Under the pieces are notes generated by a model. That model was not told the origin of the DNA. It saw only the letters and a list, made by a program, of their open reading frames with translations, and did not search any database. A program made the translations under genes and the position numbers. Positions 14,801 to 26,339 of a stretch of 64,000 bases of DNA are shown here, in pieces. Where the stretch lies: the NCBI GenBank assembly GCA_022606135.1, contig JABYQN010000006.1, positions 2,666,001 to 2,730,000 of the forward strand, read 5' to 3'. The DNA comes from Fomes fomentarius. Its lineage: Eukaryota; Basidiomycota; Agaricomycetes; Polyporales; Polyporaceae. The stretch's first letter is position 1; each line of letters starts with the position of its first letter.

Positions 14801-17800
14801 GGACAAGTTCGTGGAGCAAGCCGCGCTGCTTGACGACTTGTAAGTATTCATACGGATATGTTCCGCAAGTGGGCAGCTGAATAGTACGACATGTAGCGAT
14901 GACAACTGGTGTGCGTTCCTCAAGCGATTCACTGAATCCGTTCAGCATGTTACTGGGCAGATTGTGGATGTTCGGCTTGCGTCGGAGACGGACCACTCCC
15001 TCCTTCAAGACGAGATTGAACAACTTCGAGCCACCGTCGACAAGCTCAGTGCAGAGGTTTGTGCTCCAGGATCCGTACACTTGTCAGGGACTCGCGCCAA
15101 TAATTTTCTCTTGCCATTTAGCGCACTGAGCTTCGCAACGAACTAGATCAACAAGTTGCTGAGCTCAACACTCTCAAGTCGATCCCTGCTATCCCTGCGT
15201 CCATCGGCCGCGCTGCAGGGAGAGGAAATCCAGAGGTCCGTTTCTTTTACCTCGAAGATCGCGTGCTGTGTTGATGATGGTGTAAATAGTCGACGCAAGG
15301 TTTTCATGGCTTAGTGCAGCGCCTTGTGGCTAAAGAGAAGCAAGTCTTGCAGCTGCAAAGCGAACTAGATCGTATCAAGGCGCAGAATCCTGCCGATACT
15401 CGTGACAACGTGAGGACTCTATCTCATGTGTACAAAGCCAATATATTACTAAATCATTGTCTCAGGAGGATCGTGCCAAGCGAGAGCGTGATAGGGTCAA
15501 GTGGCATACGCTCAACGAGGAGATCGCAAACCTGAAGTCACAGGTAGGAGATTTGGAGGGCACAGTTGCCATCAAGGACAAAGAGATCGTATATCTCAAG
15601 CGTGCGATGGAGTCCGTCTACTCTCGCTTCCGATTGAGAGAAGAGAGCAGAGAGTCGGATAACAGAGACGCCGAGGTCGATGCGCAATTGATGGCAAGTC
15701 GTGCAATTGACAGTCTTATCAAGAAGGACGAGGAGATCGCTGCTCTTCATGCAGAGATTGAAGGCCTGAAGGTGAAGCTCGCCGCGAAACCAAAGTTCAT
15801 CACCGAGAAGGACTACAAGTCCCAGGTTGCACCTCCGCCGCCGCCTCCGCCTGCCCCGAAGCCTCTTGTTCGCGCTACTACAGCACCTGTCAGCGGGTTA
15901 CCCAACGTCAGCAACGGCGTTGCTCCCCCTCCTCCTCCTCCCCCGCCACCGCCTCCAGCACCTCGACCAGCACCTCTACGGTCGCCCACCGGCGAGTCGT
16001 CGTCCACAAACGGATTGGCCAGTCCGCCTCCACCGCCTCCACCTCCACCGCCTCCACCTCCACCGCCTCCACCACCATTGTCCCCGACTTCCACCTCATC
16101 CCCTCCTCCCCCTCCTCCTCCGCCCCCTCCGCCGCCTGCTCCAGGTATGGGCCCTCCTCCACCCCCACCCCCTCCGCCGCCGCCTGCCCCTGGAGCCCCT
16201 CCTCCCCCTCCCCCTCCTTCCATGAACGGAGGCCCTCCGCCTCCGCCACCTCCTCCGTCTGCATGGAGGGTTGTCGCTCCGAAGATCACTCGTCCAACCA
16301 AGCGCCTGAAGCCATTTTTCTGGAACAAGCTCAACGCGCCGACTCTGCCAACGACAGTTTGGGGAGAGATCCCTGGAGATGTTCCATTCGATTTGGAAGA
16401 TCTCGAGTCTACGTTTGCCATTGAGAACGCACCTTCGACAAGCTCGCAGCTCAGTATGACGTCGCCGAGGAAGCAGAATGTTACGACATTGCTCGACATC
16501 ACGCGCGCAAATAACGTTGGTAAGTCCTGCGGAAGAGGGTGTAGATAGTATGAGGCAAGTTTCTCATGATCTTGTTGTTAGGGATCATGCTCTCTCGCAT
16601 CAAGATTGGGATGTCCGATATTCGCAGGGATTTGCTTGAATTGGATGACCAGAAGCTGTCCATAGATGACTTGCGAGCTATTGGCCGACAGCTTCCGACG
16701 TCTGAGGAGGTAAGAGTACTCTTGAAGCAAGATATGCGTCGTAGTTGACCTTTGTGCAGATCACCAGGCTTAAGGACTTCGGCGATGTCAGCAAGCTGGC
16801 GAAGGCCGACCAGTACTTCTGCCAGATCATGACCATTCCCCGATTATCTGAACGCCTAGAGTGCATGCTATACAGGCGAAAGCTCGAGCTCGAGGTAGAA
16901 GAGATCCGTCCAGAGTTGAATATCGTTCATATGGCCGCCAAGGAGCTTCGCTCGTCGACCAAGTTCAAGCGTGTTCTGCAGGTGCGTTTCTTTCGCTGAA
17001 TAGTCGAATTGTGCATGTGTTCACAGATCTCCTCCAGGCTATCCTCGCTGTCGGCAACGCATTGAATGGTTCGACCTTCCGCGGCGGGGCTCGGGGCTTC
17101 CAGCTTGAAGCGTTGCTGAAGGTTTGTTTGTTTGTTTCGCAATTGCGTTGCTACTCGAACTGATGCCGGATTTGTGAACCAGCTGAAGGAGACCAAGACG
17201 GCCAAGGGTACACCAGAGTGTCCTACTCTTCTGCATTATCTTGCGAAGGTGTTGCTGAAGAGTGATCCATCCTTGACTACATTCATCGCGGAGATGCCTC
17301 ATGTTGAAGCGGCCGCCCGAGGTGCGTATAGACATACGTATCAGATCACTCTGCTCACGCAGCATCATAGTCTCTGTGCAGACCATCCTGGGTTCCGTGC
17401 AGTCTCTCGTTGGTGGACTGAAACAGGTCAATGAGGAGATACGAGAGGTACACAAGATCCGTATCCCTCAGGATCGTTTTGTTAGCGTGATGCAAGTGAG
17501 TGTTAGTTCGGCTTATCGATATCAAACCTACTAACTCATCCCAATAGCCTTTCGTGATACAAACGAACTCCGTCGTCGAATCTCTCAAGCACATGGCATC
17601 GTCATTGGACAACGAGCTGCGCTCCCTACTCACGTTCTACGGAGAGACGCCAGACTCACCGGAGGCACCGAAGCCGGAGGACTTTTTCGGCCTCGTCCTC
17701 TCCTTTTCGTCGTCACTACAGAAGGCTGCTCTGGAGGTTCACGATGCCATGCCGAAGCCTGTACCACCCTCCCTCAAGATCTTGATCGAGGAACCTGCCT

Positions 17801-18075
17801 CCCCCACGTCAGACGAAGGGGTACGATGTTGCTGCTCATCTAGACTTGGGCTGATGCTGACCACTACGCAGACTATCAAGGGCAAGGATGGCGACACTTT
17901 GCGTCCTCCAGCGAGCTCGCAGAGTCGAGCAACTGGCCGCTCTGTCGGACGTGGCGACCTCGACCAGGCCATTCGCAGTATGCGCTCTGGTAGGCGGAGG
18001 GAACGCAACCCTGCTTCGCGGCCGCTCAGCAAGATCTTCATGGATGGATCGAGGCAAAGTCGGATATTCGAGTGA
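11886..18075 (+). CDS. Formin (FH1-FH2 actin nucleator)
   Basis: Nucleates and elongates unbranched actin filaments at hyphal tips and septa. Eighteen exons: 11886-12120, 12196-12543, 12620-13146, 13198-13941, 13991-14407, 14462-14715, 14771-14839, 14897-15056, 15122-15235, 15290-15409, 15466-16519, 16582-16709, 16760-16981, 17038-17121, 17183-17321, 17371-17495, 17548-17820, 17872-18075; 1738 aa. The order is a ubiquitin-like N-terminus, GTPase-binding/FH3 armadillo region, coiled coil (about 14890-15800), FH1 proline tracts (15826-16265) and FH2 (from RPTKRLKPFFWNKL). FH2 hallmarks are ILAVGNALNGSTFRGGARGF followed by EALLKLKETKT. The basic C-tail may be an autoregulatory domain. All phases close, and the last intron is in frame. 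Typical basidiomycete genomes carry few formins, so this may be the main one. Confidence 0.95.
15826..16265 (+). repeat. FH1 polyproline-coding low-complexity tract
   Basis: CCN-rich runs encode several blocks of 7-16 consecutive prolines separated by short A/G/S-rich spacers. These are profilin-actin docking sites in formins. The nearly pure C-rich strand (with CTC/CCG/CCA codon mixing) makes the antisense strand an apparent poly-glycine frame. Confidence 0.85.
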
Positions 18076-18290
18076 TTTTTACACTTATATGCTCTTACCC
18101 CGAAGACATTATGGACATAATCGTAGATCTATGTGTGTGCTTTTCGTTGTTGATTACACTGTATGGCTCCTTTCTATGCATTTGCTGTACCTAGTCGAAC
18201 ACCGCGCAATGACTGTAATGACGTCTCTTCGAAATCACTGCTCGAGCTGCCCATGTATCTCGGCGCACATGATAGCGCCGAGACAAGCGA

Positions 18291-19724
18291 TCACTTATTC
18301 AGAGGAGATACTCGGTCGCATCTCGTAACGCAGTCTAAGAACAACTTGAAGAACCCGTCGACCTACGATGTTCAGACATTGTGTTAGGCAGTCATTCCTC
18401 AGGTTCCGTGCAAGCGGTACTCACGTCAAGCTTCTCAGCGACCAAGCAGTTTTTGCCGTCGCGGCCCCACGACTCATCGCAAGCCCTATAGTTCCACACG
18501 TCCACAACCGTCTCACCAGCGGTATGCGCGCCGCTGAGCTCGACGTCTACACGGTATCTGCGACATGTGAAGAGCTCAGGCTCGGAGACGTACGCGATCG
18601 TCAATGCGTCGTGCAGGGGCGGGCCGTCGACGAACCCGAACGTCGACTTGTATGACTCTGCGAAGAACCCGATGAGCGTGGAGAGCATATGTCGGAGGCG
18701 TGTGGATGCTGGAGGGAGTGGACCACCGATCGGTGCTGGGGAGGCGGTGGGCGAGAGGAGAGAAGTGAGGATCGGCCGGGTCACGATTGCCGTGTGGGTG
18801 ACGTTGAGCGGTATCATGGTTTTCTTGACGGGGACGTCGAGTACGATTTGGGCTGCCTCGGCTGGAGATTCGTGTTAGTTTAGTGTTCGAGATGAGTAGA
18901 CTGCTTGGAGGGAGGCTTGATGGTGGACACGTACGGTCGCAAAGGATGTTAAACTCTGTCGGTTGGCAACTCCGGTTAGTGTCAGAAAAACGGAACTGTT
19001 GTCTGCACATACCTGCAGAAGCGGAGCGATTGCCAATGCCAACGCCCCCACCCATGAAGACAAGTTCCTCTACAGTTGTCATACGCTGGAGGTGAGCTTG
19101 TTCATGGTGGATCTTACACTGGAGCCTTGCACGCACCAATGCCGTCTATGAGCTCGGGATACACGCTCACGAAGAGCGCGATGTTGGTCATCGGGCCGGA
19201 TGAAACCACAGTGACCTTGTTCCCTTGTCCGTTGTTCCAAGTAGTAGAGATGGCCTCCGCCATTCCTTCCAGTGCGCGAACGGGTACGCCATATGCTAGG
19301 CGAGTTTGGACCCCTAGGCTATCAGTATCAGGTAATTCTTCGACGCCGCCTAGTCCGTCTGAGCCATGAATCTCAGGATCGTGCCTTTCGGGTCGAATCA
19401 ATGGCTTCTTTGCGCCTGGACAAACTCGGATGTGCTCGGGAGCAGCAAAGGCATACAGGCAACGCGCTGCGTTGTTGTTGGTGTTGTCCGCGCTGGCGTT
19501 TCCATGCACCTTTTAAGATTTGAACCAATGTCACGAGTAAGAACAATATAATCCGCCTGTTGTGCCTACCGTTGACACGCCGAGCAGCGTCACGTTGGGA
19601 CACTGCACAGCGAGCATGATTGCAGTGGCGTCATCGTGGCCCTAGAGGGTGTCAATGTCATTAAAACGAGCGCACAGGATGGCAGAGTACGCACTGGATC
19701 ACAGTCTAGCCAAACGTACCTCAT
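18291..19724 (-). CDS. Inosine-uridine preferring nucleoside hydrolase
   Basis: Hydrolyses the N-glycosidic bond of ribonucleosides to base and ribose, for purine/pyrimidine salvage. Seven exons: 19724-19695, 19641-19570, 19509-19137, 19069-19013, 18955-18935, 18861-18425, 18362-18291; 353 aa. The N-terminal DCDPGHDDA is the calcium-binding signature of the IUNH family and is assembled across intron 1. Other conserved parts are VHGNASADNTNNNAAR, VVSSGPMTNIAL, FMGGGVGIGNRSA and the closing DVDGFFKLFLDCV. Exon 5 is only 21 nt. The gene converges with the formin (215 bp between stops) and is head-to-head with RRN3. Confidence 0.93.
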
Positions 19725-20073
19725 GGTTTCTGACAGGGTTAACAGAGTCACAAGTTCTCAGCCTCGTTGTAGTCACGACTCACGGCAACATGGTGCTTAT
19801 CACCCCCAATCTTTCATCGCGCCCTTGCTCGCGCAAAAAGCACCACACAACCTTGTTGTGTGACCCTAGCCGCTTATACAGAAAGGAATAAAACAGGAGT
19901 GTTGTCACCGTGCAAACATAGGACATGGCCAATGGTCGCACACTGAGCGCTGAGCAACAACGGGGTAGGCGCTTTTCCGTGTATGGTGATGGAATGCTGA
20001 AGTAAGCCGATTTTTGTGAAAGGCAGTAGCGAGCGGTGCGCCTTGCAGAAAGCCATCGGCAGGACAGTCAACG
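19725..20073. promoter_or_regulatory. Divergent intergenic region between nucleoside hydrolase and RRN3
   Basis: 349 bp between opposed start codons; it must hold both promoters. No distinct motif is visible. Confidence 0.4.
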
Positions 20074-22738
20074 ATGGATCCGCATTCTCGCTTCTCCCAC
20101 TTCAACTCTCGCCAGACCAAGGCTGGTCCCCTCGCCTCGGGTTCTCGCTACATGGACCAGCCATCCAAACCGCGCATCGTCCTGGACAACCTCCCGACCA
20201 AGAAAGGTCCTAAGACTCCCTCCACACCCAAACGCTCCTTGTCTGTGTCCTCCTCATCCACACTCTATGCCGATCGACCAGTGGTCACAAACTCAAGGGT
20301 CAAGCAAGGTATACTTACATCTCCAACATACTAGCGTGCACGTACATAACGTTTGATCCAGATGAGCAGTACCGGAAGGACATGCACCTCGCGTTCGTGA
20401 ACAACGCTCTACAGATGAAGACTATGGTGATCTCATCCTGCAATCTGTGCCAGCACGGGCATGTCTCACACTCGGTGTTCTTCAGGGTGTCAGCGATGCA
20501 TTCGACGAGCTAGTCGACCAATTCAATCCAAGGAAGATCACTCAAGTCACCCCAGACGCGCCCTCGCCCGCTCCCCAACTTCGCCTTTGGATCCTCGCCC
20601 TTTCTCACGTCGTCTCCCGCTTTGAGCGTGTACATTCTGCGCTCGTGGAAGCCATCGTCAACATGCCATGGACGACGATGGACACAGGTTTCGTCAAGTC
20701 CTACACAACCTTCATCAGCATGCTCGTGAGCGCAAGACCAGAGTACCTGTCGCTTGTTCTGGGGAGGATTGCACAGGGACTAACTTATCGTATGTTCATC
20801 CCTTCACGTGTCTTCCCTCTCGTGTTCACATCGCTTCAGAGTCTGGCCTGCAAGCACTCGACTCTGGCTTGCCCGAAAGCTCATCCAAGCCCCTCACCCG
20901 ACGCCTCGTCTATGATCGCATCCATTACCTCTTGCGACATCTACTTGCCCTAGTGCCAACATGCCCTTCGACCCTTCACCCACTGTTATCTCGCAATTTT
21001 CCTCACAAGCGACAAAACCAGGTTGCCCAAGTCACCTATATTCGGAATCTCTTGCGAGTGACAGAATACTGCCCAGAGATCGCAGATCGCATTCTCGCTC
21101 TGGTGATCGACCGTGCTATCCAGATAGACGTGAGTTTCTGAATGCTTGCGTTGTGTGCATGGAAGATACTGACGATATCGCAGGTCGAGATACAAGTTGA
21201 GATGGAGGAACTGGAGGAGCACTTAGAGTCTGAGGAGCAGGCCCTAATGTTCGACTTAGATCCCTTCGATACTGTAGTCGGCCAGGAGGCTGAGGAAAGT
21301 GGTTCCGAAGGGGAGGACGAGGATGACGGTGACAATCTGAGCGATATATCTTCTGACGCTGGCGGTGACCCAGACGACGAGGAGGACGAGGAGGATGTCC
21401 CAACAGACTTCAAGCACATGCAAGAAATGGTCAACAAACTCGACTCCATACTCAAAGTCATCTTCGATCACTTCAATCAAACTCATGCGGCACACGACCC
21501 AGCTCTTGCTCCCCTATCGGGTACTCCATCTTCTCGCTCCGACTCACCTGGCATGCTCACTCCTATGTCCGAACATCCACGCCCACTATCACCTTCCAGC
21601 ATCGAGGAAGGCAAAGCCCTCCGTCGCGCACAGTTCCACACCCTCCTCTCCATCTTCGACCGGACAATACTCCGCACCTTCAAGTCCAGATACACACAAT
21701 TTATCATCTTCTGGTACTCCTCGCTCGACCCCGAGTTCGCCGACCTCTTCCAAGGCATGCTTGTCTCTAAATCCCTGCTCGAGGAAGACCAGCCACCCGT
21801 CACACGCGCTGCCGCCGCAAGCTACATCGCCAGCTTTGTGTCCCGGGCCCAGTTCGTCGATCGCGAGGGTGCGCGCCGCGTCGTGTCGGTGCTGTGCAAC
21901 TTCCTTCGTGCGCGGCTCGACGTGTTCGATGCTCTTGCTAAAGTGGCGCCGGGGCCTGCAGGTGCGGCGGCGGTGAATATGAGTTACGCGCAACATATCG
22001 TGTTCTATGCGGTCGCGCAGGCGGTGTTCTTGATATTTTGCTTCCGATGGCGAGATTTGCTTGAGGAGCAAGAGGAGGTGGACGAATTTGGGCCTACCAA
22101 TGTTCCGCCGAAGAAGTGGATGGCGGAGTTGGACATAATGCAACGCGTCGTGACATCCGAGCTCAACCCTCTCAAAGTACGCTCCACCATTCCTGACCTT
22201 GTTCCCACCCATTTCTGACTCTTCATGATGCGCGCAGGTTTGCTCCGCGAATGTCGTGATGCAATTTGCGCGCGTCGCACAAGCGACAGGCTTCGTTTAC
22301 TGTTACTCGATTATGGACGCAAACCGTCGTTCGGACTACGCACCTTCCCCTCCCTCTACACAGGGACCCAAGCCGAAGCTGGTGGTCGAGAACGCGATGA
22401 CCTCGGAGCTCAACACGTTCTTCCCATTCGACCCATACAAACTCCCGCGCTCGGGGTCGTACATCCAGGGCGTGTACCGCGAGTGGTCGTCTGTTGCAAT
22501 TGACGATGATGACGAAGAGGATGAGGATGAAGACGATGATGAAGACGATGAGAGTGCGGAGGGTGGGGAGGAGGATGAAGATGCGGCGGTCTCTGAGCCG
22601 ATGGGTATCTTCGTGAACGGGGCACATGCGTCGTCGCAACCGGACGCAACGGATGGGCTGGGAGAGTCGTTTGGGGGGATGAGCATCAGTCCAGCACGAC
22701 CGGAGCACCTGCAGCAGAGCCGGATTCTTGTTGTATGA
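20074..22738 (+). CDS. RRN3: RNA polymerase I-specific initiation factor RRN3 (TIF-IA)
   Basis: Rrn3 binds RNA polymerase I and recruits it to rDNA promoters; its phosphorylation couples rRNA synthesis to growth. Six exons: 20074-20308, 20362-20426, 20486-20789, 20840-21129, 21184-22176, 22238-22738; 795 aa. The core HEAT-like fold includes RIHYLLRHLLALVP, RNLLRVTEYCPEIADRIL and DRAIQIDVEIQ, all diagnostic. Two acidic Asp/Glu-rich stretches follow, one before the middle region (about 21290-21410) and one near the C-terminus (about 22500-22590). The segment QATGFVYCYSIMDANRR begins the conserved C-terminal part. Nucleolar action is inferred from the family. Confidence 0.94.
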
Positions 22739-23195
22739 TCATACCATTATGGGTGACGTCCGTCAAGGACGTTGCGCCTGCTATGTCTTGTGTGATAGTA
22801 GTAATTCGCGGAAGTCTTGGTGTATGTTCATGATTCATCGAATCTTCAATCCGCTGCGGGAGCTGCAGTGAGCGTCTGCTAATCAGCGCTTGAGTGTCCG
22901 AATTTGTCGGAGTTGGACCATTCGACCTTGCTTTCAACCATCGCGTTCTCTGGGAAGAGGACTTGCTGTCTTGTACTCCTACACACTCCTATCGCTTACT
23001 GTCCTGTACCTCTACACACTCCTATCGCCGCTGTGTTCTTGCTATCATCTTGTGACTTTTCAATCTGGCTGGAAACTTTGTATGACTTAAGTCTTAGGCG
23101 CGACAATCTCTCCTCCCGAACCCGAACGAGAACGCGACATTTGTATCACCACCCACGATCCCCTTCCTCTCATATTGACATCGTCCTCCACTTTA
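22739..23195. other. Intergenic region RRN3 to zinc-finger gene, with a short tandem repeat
   Basis: Apart from the two-copy repeat listed separately, I see only the RRN3 3' UTR and the promoter side of the next gene. Confidence 0.4.
22967..23028. repeat. Two-copy tandem repeat, 29-bp units
   Basis: Units at 22967-22995 and 23000-23028 match at 26 of 29 positions with a period of 33. The shared core is ctacacactcctatcgc. It lies about 170 bp upstream of the zinc-finger start codon. Confidence 0.85.
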
Positions 23196-25359
23196 ATGAC
23201 CGAAGCTTTGAATACCGTCAGCGTACGGTTGTGGCACTGCAACTGGAGACGGTGCCCTGAGACATTTCGCCAGCGTACGGAGCTCATGGCGCATTTGCAC
23301 GCAGAACACTGGCCCAACATCCTCACCATCAAGAAGACCGAATACGGCGCATACTTGCGCTGCAAGGAGGGGCAGAGCGGGGCGACTAGTACGTTGTATT
23401 TTCTCATAATCACACCCAGACCATCATCAAATGAACGCGCCCACACACCCACCCAGTCAGTCTCCCCGGTCTCTCGTATCCCAGCTCAGAGTCCTCCGTC
23501 TCAGAATCTGGTGAAGACTCCAACAGAAGCTACGCTGTTGAATCTGCACGCGAGGCTAAACGCGAGCCTTCACCACTTCCTTTCACGCCACCCCAGTACC
23601 TTCCGCCACTTCCTCGCACCCGTCGCGCGTCAGGGTCGACATCCAACTCCTCACCTGAAGCTCAGTCTCAAGCTAATGGCAATGAATTTTCCCCGATGCC
23701 CCCACCCAGCTCAGCGCCGCGCAAGTCGTCCGCAGACATCCCTCCCGCAAAGCGGCGTCGTATATTCGCGTCGCATACCCAACAGTCCTCGCCAATGTCT
23801 ACACCATCCGTCGATTCAGTGCCGCCCTCGCCCGCGCTCACCAACATGATCACAGACGCGATCAACCGGTCGGGGGAGCTCAACGCTGTGTCGCCTCATA
23901 ACCACGCCTTGAGCAGCAGGCCATTGTCAAGGGCGAGCACGAGCACAAGCCCATTCGGAGTGGCGGAGTTTTTCAAGGGGCCTCGAAGGACGAGCAACGG
24001 TGCGTCGCCGACCCCAAACCAAAGTCATGCCCTACCCGCACTACGTGCTCCGATCGCTCCCCTTCCCCTACATGCATCTACATCAAAGCGCACGCCTACT
24101 TCTCCGGACGCGGCGTCCGTTGGGTCCGCGCAGGCTGTAGAAGACGCGCTCACGCAGAGCGTCAGCTATGCGTCCTCGCTCTCGCAAGTCAGCGCGCAGA
24201 AGGGAGTATCCGACAGTCAATCGTCAGACGACTCGTCCTCGCTGCCCTCGTCGCATAAGCAGTCGCAGCACCAAGACTCGTCTGACATGCAGCCACCGTC
24301 GTACTGCGGCTCGCATGCAGTCGAGCCGAGCCTGATGTATCTCTCGTCTTCTATCGGCTCGCTACCCACACAGTCGCAAACGCAATCTCAAGCAAGGTCT
24401 CCGCGGCTTCCAGAAGTCCACGTCGAGCCAGAGCTGCAGTCTCAGCTGCAGGCCTCTAGTCCACCTGTCCCATCGCCCCTTCCGCGGATACGCAGAGCGC
24501 GGTCGAAAACACCAGCTGCCGCTCCCGCATCACAGTCTTCTATTGCTGTCCCGCCTCCGCCTGAGCCGCCGATGATAGGGCGTGTGTTGCGTAGTCGATC
24601 GAAGACGCCTGCTCCTGCTCCCGTTCTTGCAGCGTTGCAAAGCAAGGCTCCGCCGCCCCTCCCAAGAAGATCGCGCAGTCGCGCGTCGTCGAGCTCAAAT
24701 GCCGGTTCTGTCGCTGCGACAGGAACTGGTGCTGCTAATGGGAACGGCGGGCGGGCGGGTTTGAAGCCATCCTCGACGCGCCGTGCGGGTTCCATACCGC
24801 CATCTTCGTCTAAAACGACCGAAAGTGGCGTGTTGTCTAATAGTATGTGTCATTACTCGCGTTGCCTCCCATCTTGAGACCACACAATACTGACGTGTCG
24901 TTCTCATTCCATCACCTATCAGGTCTCGCCACTGTGCCCGAGCAGCCCGCTGAATCCTCACAGGTGTCGCAAGCACCAAACGACCCTCCTCATGAACCAA
25001 AACCTGCGCTGGCACAGGCTGCATTCCGTTCCGGCAAGCTCCGGCTTCCGCGGCGCACACGCACCGCTCCCCAGGAGCCACAGCAGCAACCGCAGGAGCA
25101 GGCTCGGCTAAGGCAGACGCAGTCTCACCAGCCCATGCGAAACGAGATGACGGTCAAGCCTGAGCCGGACACAGATGCTATGGACGTCGACCCTGATACA
25201 CAGAGCCAGAGCCAGGGTCACAGTCCGGGCTCGGGTCAGACGCAATCGCAAAGTCAGGATGCAGGTGGGTATCGCGAGGGATATGGGTTCGACTTGGGTG
25301 GTATGCAGCTCATGACGCAGCGACCGTATCCTAGTAGTCAGAGCCAGGGCTGGAGCTGA
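23196..25359 (+). CDS. Single C2H2 zinc-finger protein with long disordered tail, function unknown
   Basis: Three exons (23196-23388, 23457-24842, 24923-25359) give 671 aa. One zinc finger sits near residue 15: C-x4-C-x12-H-x4-H (HCNWRRC...AHLHAEH). Everything after about residue 65 is low-complexity Ser/Pro/Gln sequence. A basic patch PAKRRRIFA resembles a nuclear localisation signal. Two near-identical basic boxes (RARSKTPAAAPA and RSRSKTPAPAP) lie about 35 residues apart, with a third RSRSR box after them. The end is rich in QSQSQ. A nuclear regulatory role is a guess from the finger and basic motifs; I do not recognise a named family. The start is the first ATG before the finger, and intron 1 is required to join the finger to the long frame. 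Confidence 0.75.
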
Positions 25360-26103
25360 GCATTGAGCGCCAATGACCAGAGTCAGCGTCCTTATGTTGC
25401 TTCTTGTCTGTTCATACCTGCAGGTCGTCAGGGTTGGCGTCCTAATTGGCACAGTTTTTGCGTGGACACGTTTGTCTATGGGCGGACAGCTCAAACAGAG
25501 AAGACTGACATTTTTGAACTCTTCGTGCATCCTTTGAGACATATATCCATGGGCTCATCGATCCAAGGAGGCTCTGTCGACACGTAGGGGCGAGTACGGC
25601 AGCTGAAGCTGTGACTCACTTCTATGGATCAGTAAGTTCACGGAAAGTAGTACCGTCACGCCGATTGGGGAGCTGTTACTTTCTGTATTGCATGCTATTT
25701 AAGTTGATTGTATCGAGCCACAAAGGACCTAATCGTTGCCGTTGCTCTGGTCGACAGGGATCGCAGGTGTCTCTTCTGGATCAGGCAGTGAGGAGCCTAA
25801 TGAACCTATCCTATCATACCGTGGCGGTGGAGTTGTACTGGTAGGTCGAGGAGCTTGTGTTGTAGCTTTATAGATCGATTGGGAGGTGCGCTGCTAGTCA
25901 GTACTGCCACGGCCCTAGTGCAATGCCGACCTGCTTTCTATACAATCGTATGTGTTGTGTGCGGACACATCTGTGTTTTCGGAACAGGGAAACAACACAC
26001 GAAGGTGCAGTGGACGATCATACATACATAGCGTACACAGAGCTGAGAGTCAAGAAATCAAGGAATAGTGTACATGTGCATGCGAATTCCCGCTCCACAA
26101 GTA
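25360..26103. other. Intergenic region before the LTR element
   Basis: Presumably the 3' UTR of the zinc-finger gene followed by non-coding DNA. No frame of interest and no repeat seen. The last five bases (aagta) are the left target-site duplication. Confidence 0.4.
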
Positions 26104-26318
26104 TGTAACAGCACCGTGACCGTGACCTTCCTGTTTTGGACTCACCTAGTTACGCTCTACGCTACGTCTTGTTTCTCTAGACGAACCAACGCCAGTACAC
26201 GGCGTTGGTACCCGAGCCCCGTCCCACCTCGTCCTCCGTACCCCTGTACTACGTCTCAGACCTTCGAATCCAGCCTTTCTCCTCAGATCTCGCCGGGCTC
26301 GGGCCACAGCCCGTTACA
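26104..26318 (+). repeat. Left LTR (215 bp)
   Basis: Starts tgtaacagcaccgtgac and ends ccacagcccgttaca, with 6-bp terminal inverted repeats. It contains a perfect 9-bp-stem hairpin (26185-26209). By comparison of the printed bases it is the same as the right copy. Confidence 0.95.
26185..26209. other. Perfect hairpin within the LTR
   Basis: accaacgcc, loop agtacac, ggcgttggt. The right LTR carries the same hairpin at 28334-28358. It could sit in the transcript R region and act in RNA dimerisation or 3' end formation; the role is inferred. Confidence 0.7.
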
Positions 26319-26321
26319 GTT

Positions 26322-26339
26322 TGGTTCGTCTCCGAACCT
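26322..26339 (+). other. Candidate primer-binding site
   Basis: TGG followed by ttcgtctccgaacc begins 3 bases after the left LTR, where reverse transcription usually primes from a tRNA 3' CCA end. I could not match it to a specific tRNA. Confidence 0.4.

Noticed and set aside
15813..16502. 229-codon poly-glycine frame on the minus strand
   Set aside because: Mirror image of the proline-coding FH1 tract of the formin; not an independent gene.
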